NCBI GenBank assembly: GCA_025353105.1
Contig: JANXRG010000002.1
Coordinates: forward strand, 1 to 64,000
Direction of reading: 5' to 3'
DNA: 64,000 nucleotides
Source: Verrucomicrobiota bacterium
Lineage (GTDB): Bacteria; Verrucomicrobiota; Verrucomicrobiia; Chthoniobacterales; SZAS-18
Of the stretch, positions 6,372 through 15,040 are shown in pieces. A program made the translations under genes and the position numbers. The first letter of the stretch is position 1. Each line of letters begins with the position of its first letter. The notes below the pieces were generated by a model. That model was not told the origin of the DNA. It saw only the letters and a program-made list of their open reading frames with translations, and searched no databases.

Positions 6372-9071
6372 ATGACCACCGACCTGGCCGAGCGCATCCG
6401 CGTGCGCGCGAAGTTCTTCTTCGAGGGCGAACGAAAGTTCTTCCTCAAAGGAATCACGTACGGGCCGTTCAGCCCCGACGCGAACGGTGACTACGTCGGC
6501 ACGCCCGAACGCTTGAAATCAGACCTGGCGCAGATGCGTGAGCTCGGCGTGAACACCCTGCGCGTCTACCACGTGCCGCCGCGGTGGTTTCTTGACGCGC
6601 TGCAAGAAGCGGGGCTGCGGGTGCTCATTTCGATCCCATGGGCCGAGCACGTTCAGTTTCTCAACGACCGGAGAATCCGCGCGCAGGTGGTCGAAACGAT
6701 TCGCGAGGGGGTGTCGCGCCACCAGGGTCATCCCGCGATCTTCGGCTACCTCGTCGGCAACGAAATCCCCACCACGATGGTCCGCTGGCTCGGCGTGCGG
6801 CGCGTCACGGAATTTCTCGAGGAGTTGATCAACCTCGCGCGCTCGATCGATTCGCGCCCGCTCTACTCCTACGCGAGCTATCCGCCCACCGAGTATCTCC
6901 TTCCGCAGAACGTCGATTTCTTCACTTTCAACGTTTACCTGCACCACCAGCGCGATCTCGAAAAGTATCTGCTGCGCCTGCAGAATCTCGCCGACGACAA
7001 GCCGCTCGTGCTCGGTGAATTTGGCATGGACACGATCCGTCATCCCGAGGAGGAGCAGGCGGACATGCTGTCGTGGCACGTGGACAGCGTCGTGCGCTGC
7101 GGCCTGGCCGGTGCGGTGGTTTATGCCTGGACGGATGAGTGGTTCACCGGCGGCATGGAGATCACCGACTGGGCGTTTGGCCTCGTCACGCGCGATCGGA
7201 AGCCGAAAAAGTCCTTCGAAGCGATCCGGGCAAAATGGGGCGGCGACGAGCCAGTGACGAGTCGCGTCAAGCTGACGAGCTATCCCAAGGTCTCGGTCAT
7301 CGTTTGCTCCTACAACGGCGCGAGCACCCTCGACAACTGCCTCGCCTCGCTGATGGCGGTTAATTACCCGAATTACGAGGTCATCCTCGTCGACGACGGA
7401 TCGACCGACAACACGCCGGCGATTGCGGCGAAGTACCCGCGCATCGTCAGCCTCAAGCAGAAGAACATGGGCCTCGGCTACGCGCGAAACGTCGGCGCGC
7501 ACGCGGCCACGGGCGACATCTTCGCGTACACGGACGGCGACTGCATGGCCGATCCGGACTGGCTCTATTATCTCGTCGGCACGCTGATGAGCGGCGACTA
7601 CGCCGGCGTGGGGGGACCCAACATCTCGCCGCCGGCTGCGAACTGGATCCAGGCGTGCGTCTCGGCGGCGCCCGGCGGCCCGAGCCACGTGTTGCTCACC
7701 GACACCGTGGCGGAACACATTCCCGGCTGCAACATGGCCTTCCACCGTTGGGCCTTCGAGCAGGTCGGCGGATTTGATCCGTTTTATCGCAAGGCGGGCG
7801 ATGACGTGGACTTCTGCTGGCGGCTTCAGCAAGGCGGCGGCGCGATCGCATTTAGTCCGGCCGCGATCGTGTGGCATTACCGGCGCTTCACGCTCAAAGC
7901 CTTCAAGAAGCAGCAGGAAGGCTACGGCGAGGCGGAATCGATGTTGCGATTCCAGCACCTGATTTTCTTTGGTCCCACCGGCACCGCGCAGTGGAAGGGA
8001 AACATCTACGGCACGCCGCGCTTCACGTGGCTGATCAACAAACCAATCGTTTATCATGGAGTGTTCGGGCATGGGCTGTTCCAGTCGATCTATCCGACGC
8101 CACGCTCGGAGATCGCGAACTACGTTTCGAGCGTCGAGTGGTTCGGCCTCACCCTCTTCCTCTTCGTGATGAGCGTCCCGTTCGAGTCGCTGCGGATGGT
8201 GCCTTTTTTGATGCTGTTCGCGACGTTCCTCGTGGCGCTGAGCTACATGATTCACGCGCGGATCGAGGCTCGCTTCGACACCATTCCCGCGCGGTTGCTG
8301 GTGCTCGGGCTGGCGTTCTGGCAGCCGCTCGCGCGGGGCTGGGCGCGGTATTCCACCTGGCTGAAGTTCAAGCGCACGCCGCAGTCGGTCATCACGACCG
8401 TGCGTCACACCGAGGGTACGGGCCGCATTTTCCGGCTTGGCCGCCACGAATATTGGAATGAAGCCGGCCAGGGTCGCGAAGCGCTGCTCGCGGAATTGAT
8501 CAAGACGCTCGATGACGAGGACTGGCGCTATTCCTGGGACACTGGCTGGAAGGACTGGGATGTGCAGTTCTACGGCAACTACTGGTGGCAGATCAAAATG
8601 CGCACGGTGACGGAATACCACGGCGGACCCAAGGCGCTGACGCGGGTCCGGCTGCGGCTCTCGCCGGTGTTCACCACCGTGCTCGCAAACCTTCTCCCGC
8701 TGACTTTGATCGCGTACCGACTGCTGACGATTCCAAAGCTGTCAGCGCCGTCGAACTGGGATTTCGCGTTCGGCGGGGCTTATGCGCTTTTTTTGCTGAT
8801 CCTCGCGTATCGGGCGTTCCGCTTAAAGTTGCGCGTGGCGGACCTGGTTACCGCGGTCGCGAAGCATGTTGGTCTCGGCCGCGTTCTGCACGGCAAGGCC
8901 GATTGGAAAGCACCGGAGAAGCCCGTGGGAAAGAGCGCCATTGAAGGCGGCGACGCCGTGTCGGTTGCCGCGGGCGCGGATGAGACACCGGTGTCCCCAG
9001 GACCGGACGGCACGCCGGTCTCGCCCGGCGCGGAACAAGTCGCGGAGGTCTCGGTTGGTGCGCGAGAGTAG
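6372..9071 (+). CDS. Glycoside hydrolase-like / family 2 glycosyltransferase fusion, membrane-bound
   Basis: 899 residues in three parts. Residues 1-290 form a TIM-barrel of the GH2/GH5/GH72 clan type: KGITYGPF, an acid/base candidate Glu131 in GYLVGNE and a nucleophile candidate Glu216 in LVLGEFGMD. Residues 303-540 are a GT2 GT-A domain: VSVIVCSYNGAS, ILVDDGSTDNT, the metal-binding DGD at 388-390, and the GDDVDFCWR acceptor-base motif. Residues from about 590 on contain several hydrophobic spans (FLFVMSVPFESLRMVPFLMLF, LANLLPLTLIAY, GGAYALFLLILAYRAF) and a low-complexity tail. There is no signal peptide, so both catalytic domains probably face the cytoplasm. A role in glycan synthesis with built-in trimming or transglycosylation is inference. 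ATG at 6372 is the first Met in front of the barrel. Confidence 0.8.
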   Translation: MTTDLAERIRVRAKFFFEGERKFFLKGITYGPFSPDANGDYVGTPERLKSDLAQMRELGVNTLRVYHVPPRWFLDALQEAGLRVLISIPWAEHVQFLNDRRIRAQVVETIREGVSRHQGHPAIFGYLVGNEIPTTMVRWLGVRRVTEFLEELINLARSIDSRPLYSYASYPPTEYLLPQNVDFFTFNVYLHHQRDLEKYLLRLQNLADDKPLVLGEFGMDTIRHPEEEQADMLSWHVDSVVRCGLAGAVVYAWTDEWFTGGMEITDWAFGLVTRDRKPKKSFEAIRAKWGGDEPVTSRVKLTSYPKVSVIVCSYNGASTLDNCLASLMAVNYPNYEVILVDDGSTDNTPAIAAKYPRIVSLKQKNMGLGYARNVGAHAATGDIFAYTDGDCMADPDWLYYLVGTLMSGDYAGVGGPNISPPAANWIQACVSAAPGGPSHVLLTDTVAEHIPGCNMAFHRWAFEQVGGFDPFYRKAGDDVDFCWRLQQGGGAIAFSPAAIVWHYRRFTLKAFKKQQEGYGEAESMLRFQHLIFFGPTGTAQWKGNIYGTPRFTWLINKPIVYHGVFGHGLFQSIYPTPRSEIANYVSSVEWFGLTLFLFVMSVPFESLRMVPFLMLFATFLVALSYMIHARIEARFDTIPARLLVLGLAFWQPLARGWARYSTWLKFKRTPQSVITTVRHTEGTGRIFRLGRHEYWNEAGQGREALLAELIKTLDDEDWRYSWDTGWKDWDVQFYGNYWWQIKMRTVTEYHGGPKALTRVRLRLSPVFTTVLANLLPLTLIAYRLLTIPKLSAPSNWDFAFGGAYALFLLILAYRAFRLKLRVADLVTAVAKHVGLGRVLHGKADWKAPEKPVGKSAIEGGDAVSVAAGADETPVSPGPDGTPVSPGAEQVAEVSVGARE

Positions 9072-9219
9072 GATTGGCGAACCGCGACTCGTGACGAGGT
9101 GAAGCATCACCCTGAGGCCCCAAGGGCAGGCCGCCGGACTCGCGCATTCTGCGACCCTTGAGCTCTCCCGTACTTCCCGTCGACGTTTTGCCTCTTAGCT
9201 TCCGCATTTCACAACTCGA

Positions 9220-10284
9220 TCAAACCTTCACGTCGCTCTGCGTGCTGCGCAGGCGGATCGATTTCATCTCGAGGTTGTGATAGGTCGTGATGTACCGGAT
9301 CGTCTGCGTGTTCGCGCGCATCAACACCGAATGCGTGATCGCCGTGCCGCCACGCACCGTCACACCCTTCAGCAACGGGCTGTCGCTGATGCCCGTCGCG
9401 AGAAACAGGATGTTCTTTCCGTGCGCCAGGTCGTCCGCGAAATACGCCCTGGAAAGATTCTCGCCGTGACCGTCGGCGACCAGGCGCTCGCGTTCCTCCT
9501 TGTCGCGCGGCCACATCACGCACTGGATGTCGCCCCCCAGACATTTCACGCCGGCGGCCGCCAGCACGGCTTCGGGCGACCCTCCCACGCCCACGTAAAG
9601 ATCCACGCCGCTGTCCGGCAATGAAGGCGCGATCGCCGCAGCGATGTCGCCGTCGCCAAACATTCGCAAGGATGCGCCAATCCGCCGGATTTCCTTCATC
9701 AAGCCCTCGTGCCGCGGGCGATCCATGACGAGCACCACCACATCCTTCACCGGCTTCTCGAGAATCCGGGCAACCGCCGGGATCGTTTCCTCAATGGGAT
9801 TTTGCACGGTCACCGACTCGATGCCGGTCCGGCGCATGTAACGCGCGACCTTCGAGCCGTACGCGAGCTTCATCATGTAGAAGCTGGGAATGTCCTCCAT
9901 CGAGGTCGCCACGCCTTCCTCCGGGCTCGCGGCCGCGAGGCACGAAATGGAATTCGGCGCGCCCTTCGAGCAGTTCGTGGTGCCGTCGACCGGGTCGAGC
10001 GCGATGTCAAAGCGGATCGCCCCGGGCTTCCACGTGCCCAGATGTTCACCCTTAAAGATGCCGGGGGCGTTGTCCTTGATGCCTTCGCCGATCACCACTT
10101 CGCCCTGGATATCCATCAGGTCGAACATTCCGCGAATCGCGTCGCACGCGGCCTGGTCCGCCGCCTCCTTGTCGCCCTTGCCGAGCCACTGCATCGTGTT
10201 CAGCGCGGCGGCCTCGGTGGCGCGGACGAAATCGAGCTCGATGATGCGCTCAATCGCAAAATATTTCTCCGCGGGGGTGAGCAT
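9220..10284 (-). CDS. glpX: Fructose-1,6-bisphosphatase class II
   Basis: Hydrolyses fructose-1,6-bisphosphate in gluconeogenesis. The 354 residues are collinear with GlpX: N-terminal AIERIIELDFVRATEAAAL, GEVVIGEGIKDNAP with metal ligands, the lithium-sensitive phosphatase motif DPVDGTTN at 97-104, GVGGSPEAVLAAAGVKCLGG, and FLATGISDSPLLKGV. The class II motif order separates it from inositol monophosphatase relatives. It is 30 bp downstream of lpxA on the same strand and probably co-transcribed. With the phosphofructokinase at 15041 it gives opposing steps of the F6P/FBP node. Confidence 0.95.
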   Translation of the reverse strand: MLTPAEKYFAIERIIELDFVRATEAAALNTMQWLGKGDKEAADQAACDAIRGMFDLMDIQGEVVIGEGIKDNAPGIFKGEHLGTWKPGAIRFDIALDPVDGTTNCSKGAPNSISCLAAASPEEGVATSMEDIPSFYMMKLAYGSKVARYMRRTGIESVTVQNPIEETIPAVARILEKPVKDVVVLVMDRPRHEGLMKEIRRIGASLRMFGDGDIAAAIAPSLPDSGVDLYVGVGGSPEAVLAAAGVKCLGGDIQCVMWPRDKEERERLVADGHGENLSRAYFADDLAHGKNILFLATGISDSPLLKGVTVRGGTAITHSVLMRANTQTIRYITTYHNLEMKSIRLRSTQSDVKV

Positions 10285-10314
10285 GGGGAATGGGACGCGG
10301 CGGGGCGGGGCGGA

Positions 10315-11121
10315 TCAATGCTCGAGGGTTTCCCGCGTGATGCCGCGCTTGGTGGCGGAGACGAACATCATCAACTCCCCCACTTCGGGCACAACATCGA
10401 GCTGCTCGTCGCGCAGGCGCAGCATGGCCTGCTGCATGTTGAGATCGTGGCGGAAGAGGATTTCGTACGCCTCCTTGAGCTGGCGCACCGTGTCGAGTGA
10501 GAGGCCGTGCCGCTTGAGTCCGACCATGTTCAAACCGCGCAGGATGGCGGGGTTGCCATCGGCGAGGCAGAACGGCGGCACGTCCTGCACGATCTTCGAG
10601 CAGCCACCGATCATCGCAAACCGGCCGATGCGGCAATGCTGATGCGCCGCCGCGAAGCCGCCGAACGTCACATCCGACCCGATGTCCACATGGCCCGCGA
10701 GGGTGCTGTTATTCGAGAACACCACGCGATCGCCGACGATGCAGTCGTGCGCAACGTGCGTGTAGGCGAGAAAATTTCCGCCGTTGCCGATCCGCGTCAC
10801 GGCCCCCGGGGCCGTGGCGCGGTTGACCGTGACAAACTCCCGAAACGTGTTGCCCGCGCCGATCTCGAGATGGGTCGGCTCGGTCGTGTATTTCAAATCC
10901 TGCGTGCGCTGGCCGATCGAGGAAAAAGAGTAGAAGACGTTGTCCGGACCGATGACGGACGGCCCATCGAGCACGACGTGCGCCTGGAGCTGGCACCGCT
11001 CCCCCAATTCGACGGACGGTCCCACGAGGGAAAACGGCCCGATGTAACAGCCCGCGCCGATGTGGGCGTTCGCGTCCACGATCGCCGTCGGATGAATCTG
11101 GGGCGCGGTAAGTTCGGTCAT
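10315..11121 (-). CDS. lpxA: UDP-N-acetylglucosamine acyltransferase
   Basis: First step of lipid A synthesis: transfer of a hydroxyacyl chain from ACP to O-3 of UDP-GlcNAc. The 268-residue protein is a left-handed beta-helix of hexapeptide repeats (IHPTAIVDANAHIGAGCYIG onward). The catalytic His is at 125 in THVAHDC, the same number as in E. coli. GGCSKIVQDVPPF and GLNMVGLKRHGLS are LpxA-specific and exclude LpxD. It follows lpxC-fabZ on the same strand after a 183-bp gap that holds an A/T-rich stretch but no gene; glpX follows. Confidence 0.96.
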   Translation of the reverse strand: MTELTAPQIHPTAIVDANAHIGAGCYIGPFSLVGPSVELGERCQLQAHVVLDGPSVIGPDNVFYSFSSIGQRTQDLKYTTEPTHLEIGAGNTFREFVTVNRATAPGAVTRIGNGGNFLAYTHVAHDCIVGDRVVFSNNSTLAGHVDIGSDVTFGGFAAAHQHCRIGRFAMIGGCSKIVQDVPPFCLADGNPAILRGLNMVGLKRHGLSLDTVRQLKEAYEILFRHDLNMQQAMLRLRDEQLDVVPEVGELMMFVSATKRGITRETLEH

Positions 11122-11304
11122 GATGGAAACGCGCTGGAGAGAATCACCAAATTACCAAATTTTGCTCCTTTGGAGGAACAGATGTTTGAGGATCTATCTC
11201 GCTTCGCTCGGTTCCAAATGAACAAGGGAGGTGAGGTACATTGTTCCACTCCAAAATCTGATTTCGATAATCTTGGGGAAATTTGAAAATTTGGTTTCGG
11301 CCAT

Positions 11305-12627
11305 TCACCGATCGATCAAACTGATCGTGACTTCCGCTTCGCTGACGACCTGGCCGGCGACGAGGCACTGGCACGCGGACTTGGCGAGGTTGCGCCGCGC
11401 CTTGATGAGTTCGACCTGGATGATGAGCGTGTCGCCGGGCAGCACGGGCTTGCGAAACTTCACCTTGTCGGCGCTCATGAAGAATCCGATCTTGCCCGAG
11501 TTTTCGCCCTGCCGCAGCAGAAGCAGGCTGGAAGCCTGCGCCATCGCCTCGACCTGCAACACGCCCGGCATCACCGGATAACTCGGGAAGTGCCCCTGAA
11601 AGTACGGCTCGTTCACGGAGACGTTTTTCATCGCTGTGACCTTGGTCTCACCATCAAAACGGATCACCCGATCGAGCAGCAGGAATGGATAACGGTGCGG
11701 GAGCAGCCGCATGATCTCGTGAATGTCGAGCACCGCCTCGCCCGACGGCATCTGGAAGGGCGCGGGAATCAGCGACTGCATCATCGCGTAGCGCTTCATG
11801 AGCGCACGCGTGAGCTCGGCGTTCGGCCCATGACCGGGCTTCACGGCGATGACGTGCCCGCGGAGGCGGCGACCGAAGAGCGCAAGGTCGCCCACGAGAT
11901 CCAGGATTTTATGCCGCACGAATTCGTCGCGAAACCGCAGGGCGCCGGTGCTGATCGTGCTGCCGTCATCCTGGACCACGATCGCGTTGTCGAGTGCGCC
12001 GCCCTTGATCAGGCCCTTGTCGAGCAACGGCTGGATATCGCGCAAAAAGGTGAACGTGCGGGCGGAGGCAATTTCCTTTGCGTAGATCTCGGGCGTGATC
12101 TCGAACGAGGCAAACTGCGTGTGCATTCCCTCCGGTCCCACCTGTGTAACCGAGAGGCGAAAATGTTCGGCGGGGACAATCGTGAGCAGCGAGCCGGATT
12201 TCGTCTCGACGTGCAGCGGCTCGCGCACGTCGTAAACCGCACACGGCGCGTCCTGCTCGACCACGCCGCACTGCTGGATCAACTCGACGAACGGTTTCGC
12301 GCTGCCGTCGCCAATCGGCGGTTCGTTCGCGTCCATCTCGATCTGGGCGTTGTCCACCCCCAGCCCGCTCAACGCGCTCAACACATGCTCAACCGTGTGC
12401 ACCTTGACGCTGCCCTCGGCGAGCGTCGTCGCGCGCTCGACGTGTTTCACGTTCTCGATCCGGGCGGCGACGGTTGGCTCGTCCCGCAGGTCCACCCGCT
12501 TGAAGACAAAACCAGTGCCGGGCGGCGCGGGCCGCAACGTGAGCATCACCTTCTCGCCCGTGTGCAGCGACGTCCCGGCAAGGCTTCCCTTTTTTGCAAG
12601 CGTGCGCTGCCGGGTGGAAAGACTCAT
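11305..12627 (-). CDS. lpxC-fabZ: Bifunctional UDP-3-O-acyl-GlcNAc deacetylase / 3-hydroxyacyl-ACP dehydratase
   Basis: A single 440-residue frame joins two enzymes. Residues 1-285 are LpxC, the zinc deacetylase committing to lipid A: SLHTG, HTVEH with zinc ligand His81, IGDGSAKPFV, and HKILDLVGDLAL with His239 and Asp243. Residues 296-440 are FabZ, the dehydratase of fatty acid elongation: LPHRYPFLLLDRV and NEPYFQGHFPSYPVMPG with catalytic His346, and Glu360. All active-site residues are kept, so both halves should work. This fusion is known from Bacteroidetes and some other phyla. The ATG at 12627 sits directly before the conserved LpxC start. Confidence 0.96.
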   Translation of the reverse strand: MSLSTRQRTLAKKGSLAGTSLHTGEKVMLTLRPAPPGTGFVFKRVDLRDEPTVAARIENVKHVERATTLAEGSVKVHTVEHVLSALSGLGVDNAQIEMDANEPPIGDGSAKPFVELIQQCGVVEQDAPCAVYDVREPLHVETKSGSLLTIVPAEHFRLSVTQVGPEGMHTQFASFEITPEIYAKEIASARTFTFLRDIQPLLDKGLIKGGALDNAIVVQDDGSTISTGALRFRDEFVRHKILDLVGDLALFGRRLRGHVIAVKPGHGPNAELTRALMKRYAMMQSLIPAPFQMPSGEAVLDIHEIMRLLPHRYPFLLLDRVIRFDGETKVTAMKNVSVNEPYFQGHFPSYPVMPGVLQVEAMAQASSLLLLRQGENSGKIGFFMSADKVKFRKPVLPGDTLIIQVELIKARRNLAKSACQCLVAGQVVSEAEVTISLIDR

Positions 12628-12677
12628 GAAGTGGGGGAAAATCGTTCGCGCCGAAGCGCGGCGAGGAAATCAGATAC

Positions 12678-13196
12678 TTACTTCGCAGTGTTCGCCGCCA
12701 GCAGCGAGTCGATATAGCGCGTGTTGCCCTTGCGCATGCGCGACACGAGGACCTTCGCGATCGTCATCAACAACTTGAACGCCGCATTCGGATACACGCC
12801 CGCCAGCGCACGCAGCACCCCCTGCGGCACTTTGAGCATCAGGCTTTCCTGCATGGCCGTGACGGTTGCCGAGCGGGGCCCGTCATCGACCAGCGCCAGC
12901 TCCCCAAAGAAGTCGCCCGGGCCAAGCGTCGCAAGGAGAATGTCGCGGCCATCGCGCCGGTGCGTCACCTGCACCTCGCCGCTGATCACGATGTAAAGGG
13001 CATCGCCCGTCTCATCCTGGCGCACCACCACCGCGCCCGCGCGAAAGAGCGTGGGATCGGCCAGGTCGATCAGGGTTTCCATCTCCCCGCGCGTGAACTC
13101 CATGAAGAGCGCGAGATTCATGAGTTGATCGGGACTGGCGGGAGCATTCATGCGATCGGGACTGGGGAGGTTCAGGGCGACGGGGACTTCACCCAT
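12678..13196 (-). CDS. Cyclic nucleotide-binding domain protein
   Basis: 172 residues, nearly all one CNB (cAMP-binding, CAP_ED) fold. Features: FRAGAVVVRQDETGDALYIV, then the phosphate-binding cassette GDFFGELALVDDGPRSATV at about 98-116 with the usual Gly-Glu and Arg. No helix-turn-helix follows, so it is not a CRP-type activator; the C-terminus is helical (FKLLMTIAKVLVSRMRK). It could sense a cyclic nucleotide or act as a scaffold. Its ATG at 13196 overlaps the stop of the ABC ATPase gene by 8 bases, which suggests translational coupling. A second Met at residue 16 is possible. Confidence 0.85.
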   Translation of the reverse strand: MGEVPVALNLPSPDRMNAPASPDQLMNLALFMEFTRGEMETLIDLADPTLFRAGAVVVRQDETGDALYIVISGEVQVTHRRDGRDILLATLGPGDFFGELALVDDGPRSATVTAMQESLMLKVPQGVLRALAGVYPNAAFKLLMTIAKVLVSRMRKGNTRYIDSLLAANTAK

Positions 13197-13884
13197 CCGA
13201 AAGGATGCGTCCGTCGCGCATCCGCATGCGGCGCGGCGCGGTCTGGGCGACCTCTTCGCTATGGGTGACGACTACCATGGTGGCCATGGACTGAGAAGCA
13301 ATCTTTTGGAACACGGACAGCACCATCTCCGCCCCGGCCGTGTCGAGATTGCCGGTCGGCTCATCGGCCAGCAACAGCTTCGGTTGATGGATCAACGCGC
13401 GGGCGATTGCTGTGCGCTGCAGCTCGCCCCCGCTGAGTTGATGCACGAAGTGCGAGGCGCGATGCGAGAGGCCGACGAGGTCGAGCAGCTCGCTCGCTCG
13501 CGGGCGGATGCGCGCGGGCGACTCGCCCTGCAGCAGGAGCGGCAGGCTTACGTTCTCGAGCAGATTCAGCGTCGGGAGCAGATTGAAGAACTGGAACACG
13601 ATGCCGAGATCGTGCCGGCGATAATGCGTGAGCGCCCGCTCGTCCGCGGTGTGCAAGGCGAGCGATCCCACGTACAACTCGCCGCGGGTGGGTTTGTCGA
13701 GCCCCCCGAGCAGGTGCAACAACGTGCTCTTGCCGCAGCCGCTCGGGCCGGTGATGGCGACGAACTCCTTCCCGCCGATCTCAACCGACACGGCATCGAG
13801 CGCCGTCACCGCCGCCGCCGTTTCCGAGGCGTAGGAGCGCGTGACATTTTGCAATCGAATCAGCCCGGCCATGGGCCGGGACAT
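13189..13884 (-). CDS. ABC transporter ATP-binding protein, LolD/YbbA/FtsE type
   Basis: 231 residues. Walker A GPSGCGKST, Q-loop VFQFFNLLPTLN, signature LSGGELQRTAIARAL, Walker B LLLADEPTGNLD and an H-loop VVVTHSEEVA are all intact. The DEPTGNLD form and short length match ATPases that pair with FtsX/MacB-type permeases (LolCDE, YbbAP). ATG at 13884 or 13872 begins the domain; the longer open frame upstream has no conserved content and runs antisense to the carboxypeptidase gene. There is no permease alongside, but an FtsX/YbbP-type permease lies at 28519-31080 and may be its partner (inference). Confidence 0.9.
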   Translation of the reverse strand: MSRPMAGLIRLQNVTRSYASETAAAVTALDAVSVEIGGKEFVAITGPSGCGKSTLLHLLGGLDKPTRGELYVGSLALHTADERALTHYRRHDLGIVFQFFNLLPTLNLLENVSLPLLLQGESPARIRPRASELLDLVGLSHRASHFVHQLSGGELQRTAIARALIHQPKLLLADEPTGNLDTAGAEMVLSVFQKIASQSMATMVVVTHSEEVAQTAPRRMRMRDGRILSDG

Positions 13885-13965
13885 TGGCCCACGGCGGGCG
13901 CCGCGCAAGGCCGCGTCCGCGTCCGCGGAATTTGCCAACCGATGCCCAACGGCTATTGATCGCGC

Positions 13966-14973
13966 GTGCCACCTCGTTCCTTCCTCTTCCCCTGGGTCGC
14001 AGTGACCGCGTTCGGCGCGCTCTTCCTGATCGCTTGGTCGCCCCATGCCCGCGCCCAAGGCCCCGAGGCCTACGTCATCGCCGACGCCACCAGCGGTCAC
14101 GTTCTGGAGGCCCGCGGGCAGAAGGACAAACGATCGGTCGCCAGCCTGACGAAGATCGCCACCGCGATGGTCGTGCTCGACTGGTGCGAACTGCGGAAGA
14201 TCAACCTCGGTGAGCTCATTACGATTCCCGCTGCGGCAATTCGTCCGGAACTGACGAATCCCATTGGGTTCCAGCCCGGCGACCGCGTTACGGTGCGCGA
14301 TCTGGTATTTGCCATGCTGTTGCAGTCCGACAACATTGCCGCCGAGGCCCTGGCCATGCATTTCGGGCCGCAGCTTCCGGGGGACGCGGGATCAACGCCG
14401 CTGCAGCGTTTCGCGCAGCAAATGAACGCGCTCGCGCGAAACCTCCATATGGACCGCACCCTTTTTCTTAATCCAAACGGCGTCGACAACGTGGAGCGCC
14501 CGTATTCCACCGCGCTCGACATGGCGCGCCTGACCAAACAGGCGCTGTCGAAAGCGGCGTTCCGGTTTTTCGTCACGCAGAAGGAACGCCGCATCGGCGT
14601 GCAACGGGGCGCCACCGCGTCCGACCTCCCATCCGGACCCACGCCGGCGAATGTCCCGCCGTCCGCCCCCGCCGCGAATGAATACCTGCTGCGCAACACC
14701 AACGAATTGCTCGGGCACTCGGAAATCGACGGCGTGAAGACCGGCCAGACCGCCCGGGCCGGCGGTTGCGTCGTCATCTCCGCCATGAAACCGCCGCTGA
14801 CGAAGCAGGTGGGCAAAGATGTGCAGGTCATGCCACGCCGACTTATCGTCGTCGTGCTCGGCTCGCCCAACCGGTTCAACGATGCGCTGGGCCTGCTCCA
14901 GCGCGGCTGGACGCAGTTCGATCAATGGACCTCGCAGGGGCGGTTGATGGGAGACGCAAAGAACGAGCTTTGA
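13966..14973 (+). CDS. D-alanyl-D-alanine carboxypeptidase (low-molecular-weight PBP, S11 family)
   Basis: Trims the terminal D-Ala of peptidoglycan stem peptides in the periplasm. A signal peptide covers residues 1-30, ending HARAQ. The penicillin-binding triad is complete: SLTK at 60-63 (nucleophile Ser60), SDN at 121-123, KTG at 258-260. The 335 residues are shorter than E. coli PBP5; the C-terminal beta domain and amphipathic anchor appear to be missing, so it may be soluble. It starts with GTG. It is divergent from the ABC ATPase gene with 81 bp between starts. Confidence 0.9.
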   Translation: MPPRSFLFPWVAVTAFGALFLIAWSPHARAQGPEAYVIADATSGHVLEARGQKDKRSVASLTKIATAMVVLDWCELRKINLGELITIPAAAIRPELTNPIGFQPGDRVTVRDLVFAMLLQSDNIAAEALAMHFGPQLPGDAGSTPLQRFAQQMNALARNLHMDRTLFLNPNGVDNVERPYSTALDMARLTKQALSKAAFRFFVTQKERRIGVQRGATASDLPSGPTPANVPPSAPAANEYLLRNTNELLGHSEIDGVKTGQTARAGGCVVISAMKPPLTKQVGKDVQVMPRRLIVVVLGSPNRFNDALGLLQRGWTQFDQWTSQGRLMGDAKNEL

Positions 14974-15040
14974 TTGATCCCGCGCGAGGCGGCGCTAGTG
15001 TGTCGCCCACGGCAGCGCAGCAACCAGGGGTCGTCAACGG

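Noticed and set aside
6519-8621. A 700-codon open frame antisense to the GH-GT2 fusion
   Set aside because: Arg/His/Val-rich composition with no domain; it is the third-position shadow of a real GC-rich gene.
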